Assembly (NCBI GenBank): GCA_014730295.1
Contig: WJIN01000372.1
Location: forward strand, 1 to 35,229
Direction of reading: 5' to 3'
Length of the DNA stretch: 35,229 nt
DNA from: Promethearchaeota archaeon
GTDB lineage: Archaea; Asgardarchaeota; Lokiarchaeia; Sigynarchaeales; SOKP01
Each line of letters begins with the position of its first letter. The stretch's first letter is position 1. Shown in pieces: positions 1-7,672 of this stretch. The position numbers were made by a program, and so were the translations under genes. The notes below the pieces were generated by a model that had not been told where the DNA came from, did no database searches, and worked only from the letters and a program-made list of their open reading frames with translations.

Positions 1-101
1 GATGAATGCTCATTCAATCGAACTAGTTAATTTTGGTATTATTTGTAAAGTTGGTATATCTCCTTACTCAATCAAATGTCAAATGTGAGAAAAATATTAA
101 T

Positions 102-479
102 TTAAGGAAAAGGATTAGATCGACCTTCTGGATGGTCGTGGGTCTCATACCATTCACGATGTTCCTGGTAGCAATCAACACAGTCCCATTCTTTCAATTC
201 GGGGTTATAGGTCATATCCTTCTCTCTCGAGCCGCAGATGGGGCACACACATATTGATTCTTTCCATACAGTATCGAGTGCCTCAACTCGCTTACTATAT
301 TCAAGATAACACTGGTGATCATTTGGATCCGAAAAGCCAAAATCTTCTTCATATTCTCGCATCTCAGTTATCGAATTAATAACCACTTCCGATAAAATGT
401 TTCGCAAATTTGTGCGAATCTTGCGAAGATGTGGGTCCTTAATCGTTATTTTTCGTTTTTTGTTCATCGTTTTCCTCAT
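102..479 (-). CDS. Small zinc-ribbon protein, copy A of a tandem pair
   Basis: This is a 125-residue protein of unknown function. The N-terminus is basic (MRKTMNKKRKIT), a charged helical middle follows, and a C-terminal four-cysteine knuckle (C79, C82, C100, C103; pattern CPICG then CVDCY) should bind zinc. The protein ends in an acidic, His-rich tail. It is paralogous to the next gene at 495-845: the start region and the spacing of the Cys pairs are the same. A second in-frame ATG at 467 is preceded by GAGGA at a good Shine-Dalgarno distance, so translation may begin at MNKKRK. The region is richer in G+C than the core genes further right, which suits acquired DNA. The role (nucleic-acid binding, perhaps viral or plasmid) is only a guess from the zinc ribbon and basic start. 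Confidence 0.65.
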   Translation of the reverse strand: MRKTMNKKRKITIKDPHLRKIRTNLRNILSEVVINSITEMREYEEDFGFSDPNDHQCYLEYSKRVEALDTVWKESICVCPICGSREKDMTYNPELKEWDCVDCYQEHREWYETHDHPEGRSNPFP

Positions 480-850
480 GTATAAGAAAAAAAATTATGG
501 ATAGAGGTGGTAATTGCCCATCTTACGATACTCTTCTTGCTGGAAGGTGTAGCACGGCTCGCAATACCATGAGGAGTCGTTGGGATTGTAGATGAGGTCC
601 ACATCACGGTCGCCGCATAATGTACACCCGATGGGGTGCCTATAGAATGCTCGTTTGAGGTCTTGTATCTTCCAAGAGATTTGTTGCATCTCTTCTACAC
701 TATCGGCTTTTCTATGTTTATTATCCAATTCATCTAACCGATCAAGCCACACCAAACGGAGTAAGCTGCGGAGCTCGTAGCGGATCTTTCGCAAATGCGG
801 GTCCTTAACCGTTATTTTTCGTTTTTTGTTCATCGTTTTCCTCATGTATA
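445..850 (-). repeat. 40-base direct repeat at the starts of the paired zinc-ribbon genes
   Basis: Positions 445-484 and 811-850 are identical over 40 bases and sit exactly 366 bases apart. The repeat covers the first codons of both genes, both candidate ATGs, the internal GAGGA and about five bases upstream. Similarity continues more weakly into the coding side. Perfect identity next to strongly diverged coding sequence suggests either selection on the translation-start region or recent local gene conversion. Confidence 0.85.
495..845 (-). CDS. Small zinc-ribbon protein, copy B of a tandem pair
   Basis: This 116-residue paralogue of the neighbouring copy A has the same N-terminus (MRKTMNKKRKIT, then KDPHLRKIR) and a C-terminal zinc knuckle at C74, C77, C95 and C98 (CTLCG, CEPCY). 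The middle has diverged and differs in length. The open frame continues upstream to 1040, but those 65 codons look non-coding and the homology to copy A begins exactly at 845, so I place the start there. The second ATG at 833 has GAGGA just before it and may be the real start. The two copies lie head to tail, 15 bases apart, which points to tandem duplication followed by divergence. Function unknown. Confidence 0.6.
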   Translation of the reverse strand: MRKTMNKKRKITVKDPHLRKIRYELRSLLRLVWLDRLDELDNKHRKADSVEEMQQISWKIQDLKRAFYRHPIGCTLCGDRDVDLIYNPNDSSWYCEPCYTFQQEEYRKMGNYHLYP

Positions 851-915
851 TTATTGGGTTTTGTGAATTTAAATCTTGCGGGAGCGCAGATTTAGTAAAT
901 AATAAATGGGAGCAC

Positions 916-2284
916 TTAAATTTTGAATAGTTTGGTTTGCATGCCGAAAATGAGCGCGGTAAGGTGGATGTATTCTTTACTCCCTGCTCTCCGCTGCATA
1001 ATTGAGTTGTCTTTAATCTTTCGGGCAAATGTCTCGGCATTTCCCCAGAGATTCCCTACGGCGTTTTTATATTGACCGTTCAACAGCGCTAAAAAGGCGG
1101 CTCGTGTGCTTCCCGTGGTCTTGAGCGCATTCTTAAATGTTGTGATTTTTCTGTTAAAATCTTTTAGTTTTCTAGAAAATAGCTTTTTTCTTTCATGTGG
1201 AAGTCCCAGAGCCCTGGTACGCCCCCGGTGCTTAAAATAGGCACATTATATTCATCCTTTTTTGTTCTTCTTGACTTCACTTTATCAATAGTCACACCTT
1301 TAAAGACCGTTCTGACATCTCCTTCGGTGATCTCGCCGTTCGGACCCGAGCCTTTGCCGTTTATTCCCATTTCCACGAGGGTTCGGATGCCATTCTTTAG
1401 CTTCTTCGTATCTGCCTCGCTCATTGCGTTCAACGTCGGATGATATTTATTACTCGTGAGCACTTGGTCACCAAGTGAAATCGACCATTTCTTTGCTACG
1501 TCCATATGGTGCGGGGCGAAAAGACCGGTTTTCTGATTTCTGTCAAAGATGCTGTCGTCCAATGAAAGAAACGTGAGCGGTTCGGTGCCGAACAGATGGC
1601 AGAGCTGAGTGATCACATTCCAGGCGGTATAGTCCTCATCATCCCATAACAGATCATACTCGCTTCTGCTACGTTTATTCCGCGTCTCCAAAAAGAAGTT
1701 GAGGTCAGCGAGTAATCCGCTCCAGACATCAAAAAGTACTCGCTGGTCTGATGAGAGAGAATTAAGCTCGTTTTCAAGTGGATTCAACGGATTTCGAATT
1801 TTAAACTCCCGACGAATTTGATTAACTATGTCTTTACCGATATTTAAGATAGTATCTTTATTTAATTGGGAACCCTCAGTTAAAATATTTGTAAACTGAG
1901 CCGCTGCAGAAGGAAAAATTCCTTTTCCAATAGCAATACCAGTAAGTTTGCTTAAACTAATAAATATATCCCGTGGAATCTCGGTTGCTAAAATGTGTCC
2001 ACCCTTAATTCGAATCTTTGAGTACTCTGCTTCTGTATAAGCCATAAATATATCTTGAATAAATTCAAACTCTGCCATACGGTTATTTCTTCCAACATTT
2101 GGACTAGCATATATCTTTGAAAAGATTTCTTTATCAATATATTTCAACACAGCTTCTTTAGCAGATATTACATCTAATTCTGAAATTTCTTTATAACCTA
2201 AATATATTATAAAGGATTTATTTTAGGTTTAGCAAAGCGATCCAATTTATTAAGAATTTCATATATCAACATTATGAAAAACAT
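916..2284 (-). pseudogene. Rebuilt unknown gene with two -1 frame changes
   Basis: Three frame segments join into one product of about 450 residues. Segment 1 starts at ATG 2284 or 2272 (MLIYEILNKLDRFAKPK) and runs to about 2225. Segment 2 is the long central frame. Segment 3 begins near the six-A run (plus-strand T6 at 1184-1189) and continues as KDFNRKITTFKNALKTT through GQYKNAVGNLWGNAETF to a stop at 916. Both junctions need the same change, one missing base, and both lie in A-rich runs. That fits sequencing or assembly indels, or real decay; programmed -1 slippage is possible but the slippery site is imperfect. No database search was possible, so the family is unknown. Confidence 0.55.
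1164..2150 (-). CDS. Unknown protein: central open frame of a broken gene
   Basis: This 328-codon frame starts at a GTG. I do not recognise its product; it has no membrane segment or signal peptide and looks like a mixed alpha/beta soluble protein with many Asp, Arg and Trp residues. Both ends are unnatural. Reading upstream in the same frame stays protein-like for about 24 codons (including YLGYKEISELDV) to a stop at 2223-2225. Downstream, a protein-like frame continues in -1 phase to 916. Base composition changes inside the frame: codons before about 1790 (N-terminal part) are AT-rich like the core genome, while those after it are clearly richer in G+C. It is read here as the middle of a longer, disrupted gene. 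Confidence 0.5.
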   Translation of the reverse strand: MLKYIDKEIFSKIYASPNVGRNNRMAEFEFIQDIFMAYTEAEYSKIRIKGGHILATEIPRDIFISLSKLTGIAIGKGIFPSAAAQFTNILTEGSQLNKDTILNIGKDIVNQIRREFKIRNPLNPLENELNSLSSDQRVLFDVWSGLLADLNFFLETRNKRSRSEYDLLWDDEDYTAWNVITQLCHLFGTEPLTFLSLDDSIFDRNQKTGLFAPHHMDVAKKWSISLGDQVLTSNKYHPTLNAMSEADTKKLKNGIRTLVEMGINGKGSGPNGEITEGDVRTVFKGVTIDKVKSRRTKKDEYNVPILSTGGVPGLWDFHMKEKSYFLEN

Positions 2285-2360
2285 AAGTTTTATGTAATTT
2301 TCTTTTCTGAATCTTTTTTTTCGATACCTAATATTAAGGAAATTTTAAGTAAAGTAAAAG

Positions 2361-2368
2361 TTTATATA
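2361..2368 (+). promoter_or_regulatory. TATA-like box upstream of gar1
   Basis: The purine-rich stretch followed by TTTATATA resembles an archaeal BRE/TATA element. It lies about 85 bases before the gar1 ATG. The same AT-rich core could also serve the leftward broken gene, which would make it a divergent promoter. A second TTTATAT follows at about 2389. Confidence 0.4.
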
Positions 2369-2452
2369 GGAAGGCTGTATTTGTAAAGTTTATATCTGAT
2401 GCTCTCTGTAAGGATTTCACAATCTAAAAATCAGTCATCACAGTCTTAACCT

Positions 2453-2701
2453 ATGAATTGGCACAAATTAAACTTATTTCACTTGGGATTTTCTGCAAAA
2501 AACCACGCCATTTTCCGGGCAACCAAATGGAATAAAAAGCTTGAAGCTATAATTAAAAAACCTATCTTTAATGAAGAATATGAGAAGATCGGATTTATTC
2601 TCGATATCTTCGGTCCCCACTCAAATCCCTTTATTTCAATCAAACCTGAACCTAATATAGAAATTGGGAAAAATAATAAGTTTTATGTTAAGGTAGCGTG
2701 A
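2453..2701 (+). CDS. gar1: H/ACA ribonucleoprotein subunit Gar1
   Basis: Gar1 is a small beta-barrel protein of the archaeal H/ACA RNP, which guides pseudouridine formation in rRNA by Cbf5. The 82-residue length matches archaeal Gar1. The diagnostic core is visible in the second half: an Ile/Gly-rich strand, then DIFGPHSNPFISIKP, matching the family pattern of a glycine-proline turn followed by P-[YF]-[VI]-S-[IV]-K-P, and a final strand ending in YVKV. It sits 48 bases upstream of the transcription factor B gene in the same direction; gar1-tfb is a recurrent archaeal gene pair, which supports the call. The start is an ATG at 2453; an internal start is possible because the first 30 residues are less typical. 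Confidence 0.8.
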   Translation: MNWHKLNLFHLGFSAKNHAIFRATKWNKKLEAIIKKPIFNEEYEKIGFILDIFGPHSNPFISIKPEPNIEIGKNNKFYVKVA

Positions 2702-2749
2702 TGATTTTTAGATTCTTATAGGTTAGTTAATGTATTTTTTTAAAAAAAG

Positions 2750-3700
2750 GTGTGTTCGGTGGAAAGAATAAAACAAAAAGCTTCATCAGAAAATCTCATC
2801 ATTGAGAAAAATACCTGTACTGAATGTGGAGAGAATATTTTTTTTGATGAGAATAGAGGTTTATTAGTATGTGAGAGCTGCGGGTTGGTTCATTCAGAAA
2901 ATTATATAGATAGAGGGCCAGAATGGAGAGCCTTTGATGCAGATCAGAGAAAAAAGCGGACGCGAACGGGCGCTCCGATGACATATATGATCCACGACAA
3001 GGGATTGTCCACGATGATCGATTGGAAGAATAAGGATTTCTATGGAAGGGAAATTCCTGCAAAATTACGTGGACAGATTTATCGATTACGTAAATGGCAG
3101 AGTAGAATCCGGGTCAGCGATGCAACAGAACGGAATTTAACCTTTGCTTTAAGCGAACTTGATCGAATGGCCTCAAATTTGGATTTACCAAAAAATTTAA
3201 GAGAGTGTTCTGCGAAAATTTATCGTGATGCTGTGGAAAAACATCTCATTCGAGGAAGAAGTATCGAAGGAGTAGCGGCTGCAAGTTTGTACGCGGCATG
3301 TCGGATGTATAAAGTTCCCAGAACATTAAATGAAATTGCTGAAATTGCAAGAGTGGATAAAAAGGAAATAGGTCGTTCCTTTCGGTTCATCTCTAATGAG
3401 CTTCATATGAATTTGAATCCCACGATTGCCTCAGACTTTTTAACTCGTTTTATCTCTGAATTGGGATTATCCACAAAATGCCAGAAGATCGCGAAGAAGA
3501 TTATTAGTATGGCCCAAAATCGCGGATTAACTTCAGGTCGGGGCCCAACCGGAGTATGCGCAGCAGCTATTTATGCCTCTACTCTTATAACGAAAGAGAA
3601 GAGGACCCAAAGAAAGATTGCCCGTATCTCACAGGTGACGGAAGTCACCGTACGTAATAGATTCTCCGAATTAGTGGAGTATCTGAATTTAGACCTCTAA
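2750..3700 (+). CDS. tfb: Transcription initiation factor B (TFB, TFIIB homologue)
   Basis: TFB joins TBP at the promoter and recruits archaeal RNA polymerase. In order the protein has an N-terminal zinc ribbon (C23, C26, C41, C44), the B-reader/linker segment with GPEWRAFD and RTGAPMTYMIHDKGLSTMI, and two cyclin-fold repeats (about residues 115-205 and 210-310). The second repeat ends in the DNA-reading helix TEVTVRNRFSEL, which would contact the BRE. Total length (316) is normal and all zinc ligands are present. The first start is GTG 2750. GTG 2759 has AAGGTG seven bases upstream and may be the true start, removing three residues. The gene follows gar1. Confidence 0.96.
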   Translation: MCSVERIKQKASSENLIIEKNTCTECGENIFFDENRGLLVCESCGLVHSENYIDRGPEWRAFDADQRKKRTRTGAPMTYMIHDKGLSTMIDWKNKDFYGREIPAKLRGQIYRLRKWQSRIRVSDATERNLTFALSELDRMASNLDLPKNLRECSAKIYRDAVEKHLIRGRSIEGVAAASLYAACRMYKVPRTLNEIAEIARVDKKEIGRSFRFISNELHMNLNPTIASDFLTRFISELGLSTKCQKIAKKIISMAQNRGLTSGRGPTGVCAAAIYASTLITKEKRTQRKIARISQVTEVTVRNRFSELVEYLNLDL

Positions 3701-3867
3701 ATATCAATAAATTCTCCTTCTTTTTTTATTGTTTTATAATCATCTTGAATAAAAGTCAAGAGATCTAATGCGGATATTCTTATCATTACATCTTCATATT
3801 ATTCTGATTTATTATTAATCTCTTTTTCTGATATCTTAAAAACAATTTACAAAGGTAGAGCTAAAAA

Positions 3868-4203
3868 ATGAAGGATGTGATTAATTCAACTCAAATTTGC
3901 AATTTTCTCGATGATGTTGAGCATAATTTTCCAAATTTCGTTGCAGCCGTAATTTCTGACTCTGATGGGTTACCAATTGGTTCAAAAATTCCAAAAGGAT
4001 TCCAATATCAGGAAAATATCTTGGCTTTGGAAGCGATTACACGCGAGAAAGGATTTCTGGAGAATTCAAATTATATCAAGGTAAAAGTTGCGCTTAATGA
4101 AGATAAATCAGTCAGATTATTGTTGTTATTAAATAAACCAAAAAATTATTTGAATGGATTTAAGAATTTGAAACGAATAGTGCAACGGCAGATGCTTTTT
4201 TAA
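3868..4203 (+). CDS. Roadblock/LC7-like domain protein
   Basis: This 111-residue single-domain protein has the layout of a Roadblock/LC7 fold. An N-terminal helix (ICNFLDDVEHNF) is followed by the strand-turn-strand VAAVISDSDGLPIGS that is typical of the family, a middle helix, and a second sheet region (YIKVKVAL, VRLLLLLNKP). Roadblock proteins form dimers that scaffold or regulate small GTPases and are abundant in Asgard archaea. The gene stands alone between tfb and a clearer Roadblock gene 250 bases downstream. No small GTPase is adjacent. The middle helix is less typical, so a longin or profilin-like reading is not excluded. Confidence 0.55.
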   Translation: MKDVINSTQICNFLDDVEHNFPNFVAAVISDSDGLPIGSKIPKGFQYQENILALEAITREKGFLENSNYIKVKVALNEDKSVRLLLLLNKPKNYLNGFKNLKRIVQRQMLF

Positions 4204-4453
4204 TTTATAATATGAGAAGTTTTAAAGAAACTGCTATTATCTTACTTAAAAAAACCAAATTGCGTAGCGACTATTAGAACAATCAAACAAATGGCGAAAT
4301 TTTTTATATACAGATCAATATTTGTATCATAGATTGGTCACTTAGTCACTGGGTTAAGATGAATTATGAACACAAAAATTTAGTTTTTATACTCACACTA
4401 ATATACATAAGTAGGATAAAATAATAATAAAAAAACCTCTTGAGATAGCATCT

Positions 4454-4921
4454 ATGAATTATTCTGAAGATGAACGAATGTTGAAAAAGATCCTAAATGC
4501 GGTTATTAACAGCACCGCGGGATTGAGATATGCCATCATTATTGATGACACCGGCATTACGATAATGAGCCAATCCAAATTCAAGCTGGCGGATGATGAG
4601 ATTTCAGTAGAAAAAATAGGGGCTATCGGCGGGGCGGTATTTATGGCGGGAGAGGAACAGGGACAAATTCTCAATTACGGAAAAATTGATCTTCAAATCA
4701 CCGAATATGGGAAGGGAATGTTGTTTTCGATGAAGGTTGGAAAAGGAGTACTCTGTTTAGCCTCAGATAAAAATGTTAATATCGGCTTTGTAAGAGCGGT
4801 GATGAAAAAATGGGCCCCTAAATTAGGGAAAATATTAGACCGCTACCTTGAAAGCGACCAGGACGCCATAAACGAGGAGTTAAAAGAGCTATTTAACTCA
4901 GATACAATTAGCATGCTTTAA
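4454..4921 (+). CDS. Roadblock/LC7 domain protein
   Basis: This 155-residue protein has a clear Roadblock/LC7 domain. Helix 1 (MLKKILNAVINST) leads into the strand pair AIIIDDTGITIMSQ. A helix with the small-residue run IGAIGGAVFMAGEEQG follows, then two strands (GKIDLQITEYGKGMLFSMKV and GVLCLASDKNVNIGFV) and a last helix that would lie on the dimer. A charged tail of about 35 residues follows. Such proteins act as GTPase partners (GAP-like or scaffold) in MglB and Ragulator-type systems; that role here is inference. The gene has its own 250-base upstream region and is not in an operon with a GTPase. Confidence 0.85.
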   Translation: MNYSEDERMLKKILNAVINSTAGLRYAIIIDDTGITIMSQSKFKLADDEISVEKIGAIGGAVFMAGEEQGQILNYGKIDLQITEYGKGMLFSMKVGKGVLCLASDKNVNIGFVRAVMKKWAPKLGKILDRYLESDQDAINEELKELFNSDTISML

Positions 4922-5041
4922 TTTTGTTTTAATATTTGAAATAATCATCTTTTAAATCAAAAATTCTATAATTATTAAATTCCATTCTTATTTAGGTATT
5001 TCATATTATCTTTAGCATTTTACTTGATAAGGTAATTTCTA

Positions 5042-5710
5042 ATGAAAGTGATTATGTCTTGGAGCGGAGGGAAAGATTCTGCTTTAGCCTTGTATAATGT
5101 CCTAAAGAACGATGAACTTGAAGTATGTTCCCTTCTAACAACGATTACCGAATCATATGAAAGGATTAGTATGCACGGAGTGCGAAAAGAATTGCTGGAA
5201 GCACAGTCACAAGTGTTAGATCTCCCTCTCGAATTAGTGTATATTCCAACTGATTGCTCCAATGAGATTTACAACAAAATTATGAAAAAGCGAATGATGG
5301 AGCTGAAAACGCAAGGGATTAAGGGTGTGGTCTTTGGAGATATTTTTTTAGAGGATATAAGAAATTATCGAGAGGAAAATCTCTTTCAAGTTGAGATGGA
5401 AGCTATTTTTCCCTTATGGGAGCTGTCCACGCTGAATTTAGCTCATACGTTTATAAATTTAGGGTTCAAAACCGTCATAACTTGTATTGATTCAGAATTT
5501 CTTGATAAATCGTTTGTTGGAAGACAATATGATAATAAATTCTTATTAGATCTACCAGAAAGTGCTGATCCTTGCGGAGAAAACGGAGAGTTTCATACTT
5601 TCGTGTATGGTGGACCTATCTTTACAAAAGAAATTTCCTTTAAATTTGGAAAAGTCGAATTTAGAGAAAATAGATTTTATTATCAAGATTTATTTCTAAA
5701 AAACTCATAG
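5042..5710 (+). CDS. dph6: Diphthine--ammonia ligase (Dph6-type ATP pyrophosphatase)
   Basis: Dph6 performs the last step of diphthamide synthesis on elongation factor 2, amidating diphthine with ammonium and ATP. The protein belongs to the adenine-nucleotide alpha-hydrolase fold. A PP-loop SGGKDSA is at residues 8-14, and the family segments HGVRKELLEAQ, VFGDIFLEDIRNYRE, PLW and the C-terminal GENGEFHTFVYGGPIF are all present. Its 222-residue length equals the archaeal single-domain form and lacks the C-terminal YjgF-like domains of eukaryotic Dph6. The start at ATG 5042 matches the usual KVIMSWSGGKDS opening. It is monocistronic, with 120 bases before it and a long gap after it. Confidence 0.93.
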   Translation: MKVIMSWSGGKDSALALYNVLKNDELEVCSLLTTITESYERISMHGVRKELLEAQSQVLDLPLELVYIPTDCSNEIYNKIMKKRMMELKTQGIKGVVFGDIFLEDIRNYREENLFQVEMEAIFPLWELSTLNLAHTFINLGFKTVITCIDSEFLDKSFVGRQYDNKFLLDLPESADPCGENGEFHTFVYGGPIFTKEISFKFGKVEFRENRFYYQDLFLKNS

Positions 5711-6195
5711 AGGTTACTAAATATAGGAAAAACTGGATTCTGCTTAAAATAAAGTAAATATAAGTGTGTCGCCTAAAACACTAACACATTTTTCTCATTT
5801 TGAGGATTTTACCATAAAATCAAAAATGTTCTCTCGTGTTAGGCATTTGGGTTGGGACATAATCATGTATCCTGTCTGGGTAACTGACTCACACCTCATC
5901 GCATTGGTATTCACCATAGCTAGGTAAAGAGCCCATTTTGGCCAGGATTGATATATTTGTTGATTACTAAACTCGGGATGTCTGCTCGTTTTTGCACATA
6001 TATTCATCTGTTTATCATATATGCCCTCGACTAAGCATTTATTCCTTCAGCGTTTTCCCATTTAAGATATATTATTCCGAGATTAAAAATTTTATTCTAA
6101 TTTTGTAAAATTGTCCCTTTATTGTCTCTGGTACCATTTTTTATAGGATTTTCGCTATTGATAAGTAAACATTTTAATGCTTCTAAAATAATATT
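5711..6195. other. 485-base stretch with one doubtful short frame
   Basis: Between dph6 and the MBL gene I see no RNA gene, no long repeat and no convincing gene. Its middle (about 5840-6000) is less AT-rich than the flanks and carries a 70-codon leftward frame at 5795-6007, listed separately. The right end is strongly AT-rich and may hold the promoter of the MBL gene. Confidence 0.5.
5795..6007 (-). CDS. Orphan short ORF, possibly a gene remnant
   Basis: This 70-codon leftward frame encodes a soluble, Met- and Cys-containing peptide (for example QIYQSWPKWALYLAMVNTNAM and PKCLTRENIFDFMV). Reading stays open about 16 codons upstream of the ATG. Its composition differs from the surrounding AT-rich spacer, which hints at coding origin. 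I recognise no family. It could be a real small gene, a remnant of a transposase or other gene, or chance. Confidence 0.25.
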   Translation of the reverse strand: MNICAKTSRHPEFSNQQIYQSWPKWALYLAMVNTNAMRCESVTQTGYMIMSQPKCLTRENIFDFMVKSSK

Positions 6196-7011
6196 ATGAT
6201 AATGAACATTCCAAAAGATTGGTTTGAGATAAAAAAGGAAGAGGATCACATAATAGCGATTCAAGAGAAGCTTGAGAAAGTCGATCCTCGCTTTCATACA
6301 CACAACACGAATATATTTCTCCTTCTCGGGAACAACAAAACTTTATTAATTGATACAGGAAGTGGGGTAGTGCCTCTCAAACCCGTTATAAAAGAATACA
6401 TTGATACTAGAGAATTAATTGTGGTGAATACTCATGGTCACTGGGACCATATAGGAAACAATCATGAGTTTGAGAAAGTCTATATTCACAAAAATGAAGC
6501 GGTTTTTATTAACAACCCGGTTAATATTTCCAATCTTAAGGATTCTCCAGAAAAGATTGCAAAGAATTATGAGAACATGGACTATATGCTTATGCCTTCC
6601 GCTGAAGTTATTGAAATCGAAGAAGGAGATAAATTTGATTTAGGCAATCTCACCGTAGAAGTGCTTCATACTCCAGGACACTCACCGGGGTCTATTTCAC
6701 TTCTTACTCACAGAGGGGAGTTGTTCCCCGGAGATTTGATGCATTATGGTTCCGTTTTCCTTCCGAAAAAAAACCTTTTGAATACAGTACTTACAAGCTT
6801 AGAAAATATTCTCCAATTATTCGATAATGGAAAAGTGAAGAGTCTATATCCCGCTCATGGCAGTTTTCCCCATGGCAGAGAGCTCGTGGAAAAGCTTATT
6901 AAAGGAATTAATAACATAGATAAATTATGGGAGCAAAAAGAGAAAGATCAATTTCTAAGATCGTGGATTATTGATGATGGGATCTTTAAGTATGTAGTTT
7001 CGAGATTTTGA
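6196..7011 (+). CDS. MBL-fold metallo-hydrolase
   Basis: This is a metallo-beta-lactamase superfamily hydrolase. The metal-binding motif HGHWDH (H80, H82, D84, H85) is intact. The later ligands appear in LHTPGHSPGS, in FPGDLMHYG (bridging Asp) and in YPAHGSFPHG. The 271-residue length is ordinary for glyoxalase II-like or lactonase/phosphodiesterase-like members, and the two-metal site looks complete. The substrate cannot be read from the sequence. There is no signal peptide, so it is cytoplasmic. An in-frame ATG at 6202 could be the true start. It is alone, convergent with the leftward gene at 7026-7484, whose end is 14 bases away. Confidence 0.85.
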   Translation: MIMNIPKDWFEIKKEEDHIIAIQEKLEKVDPRFHTHNTNIFLLLGNNKTLLIDTGSGVVPLKPVIKEYIDTRELIVVNTHGHWDHIGNNHEFEKVYIHKNEAVFINNPVNISNLKDSPEKIAKNYENMDYMLMPSAEVIEIEEGDKFDLGNLTVEVLHTPGHSPGSISLLTHRGELFPGDLMHYGSVFLPKKNLLNTVLTSLENILQLFDNGKVKSLYPAHGSFPHGRELVEKLIKGINNIDKLWEQKEKDQFLRSWIIDDGIFKYVVSRF

Positions 7012-7025
7012 CATCTAACTACAAC

Positions 7026-7484
7026 TTATTTCATATTCTTATGCGTTAATTTTTCGATAAATCGTTCCAAAGACCTTCTTAAAATTTTTTTGAGAATTTC
7101 GTAATTCAAGTCAATTTCGATATCATTATAGTGGAAGTCGTCAAATTTGTAGAAGGATTTAAAAACATTATCTGTTAAAATGATTTCTTCGGCTATTTCT
7201 TTTAAGAAATCATAAATTAGAGTGCTATCATATTCAGTTTTCATAACCACAGAAATCATAGCCATTTCAACACCACCTCGAGCCCATTCTGAGGGGACTT
7301 CGAAATACAAATTGACAATTCGTTGTCCTTGATTAATTAGGACAATTTCAAAAAATTCTTCTTCAATGTCGAGATCGAAGAATCTCAACACTTTATTTCG
7401 CACTGTGGAGGGTATATTCTCTGGATAATTTAGAAAAATAACCGGACCTTTAACTCCGTGAAAATGTGTTAGTACAAGAAACAT
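7026..7484 (-). CDS. Conserved-looking protein, possibly longin-like
   Basis: This 152-residue soluble protein begins with the strand MFLVLTHFHG then GPVIFLNYPENI. It continues with a helix, a strand rich in Phe/Ile (EEEFFEIVLINQGQRIVNLYFEVP), the segment SEWARGGVEMAMISVVM, and a long helical C-terminus. The order of strands and helices, the GP turn near the start and the sheet before the last helices resemble longin-type domains, which Asgard archaea carry in number. That match is by pattern only. No catalytic motif is visible. The gene is single, with an ATG start at 7484 and about 190 bases of AT-rich sequence upstream. Confidence 0.45.
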   Translation of the reverse strand: MFLVLTHFHGVKGPVIFLNYPENIPSTVRNKVLRFFDLDIEEEFFEIVLINQGQRIVNLYFEVPSEWARGGVEMAMISVVMKTEYDSTLIYDFLKEIAEEIILTDNVFKSFYKFDDFHYNDIEIDLNYEILKKILRRSLERFIEKLTHKNMK

Positions 7485-7672
7485 ATGCCTAATTAAATCG
7501 TGTTGTGATCTAAAAATAGAGTAAGAAAATAAATAATTATTGATTGCTATATTAGCGTACGCTTAAACCGAAATATAAATGTGTATATATGAACTATAGA
7601 TTTTTAAGTTTCTAAGATCAGATGAAAAAAAGAGCAATAAAAATTTTAAATTACGATTTATATAATCCTCAT

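Noticed and set aside
33..257. Rightward 74-codon frame at the left edge
   Set aside because: It overlaps the first zinc-ribbon gene on the other strand and has no recognisable features.
846..1040. N-terminal extension of the second zinc-ribbon gene by 65 codons
   Set aside because: Its translation lacks protein-like character, homology with the first copy starts at 845, and the tail of the broken gene is read through part of it in another frame.
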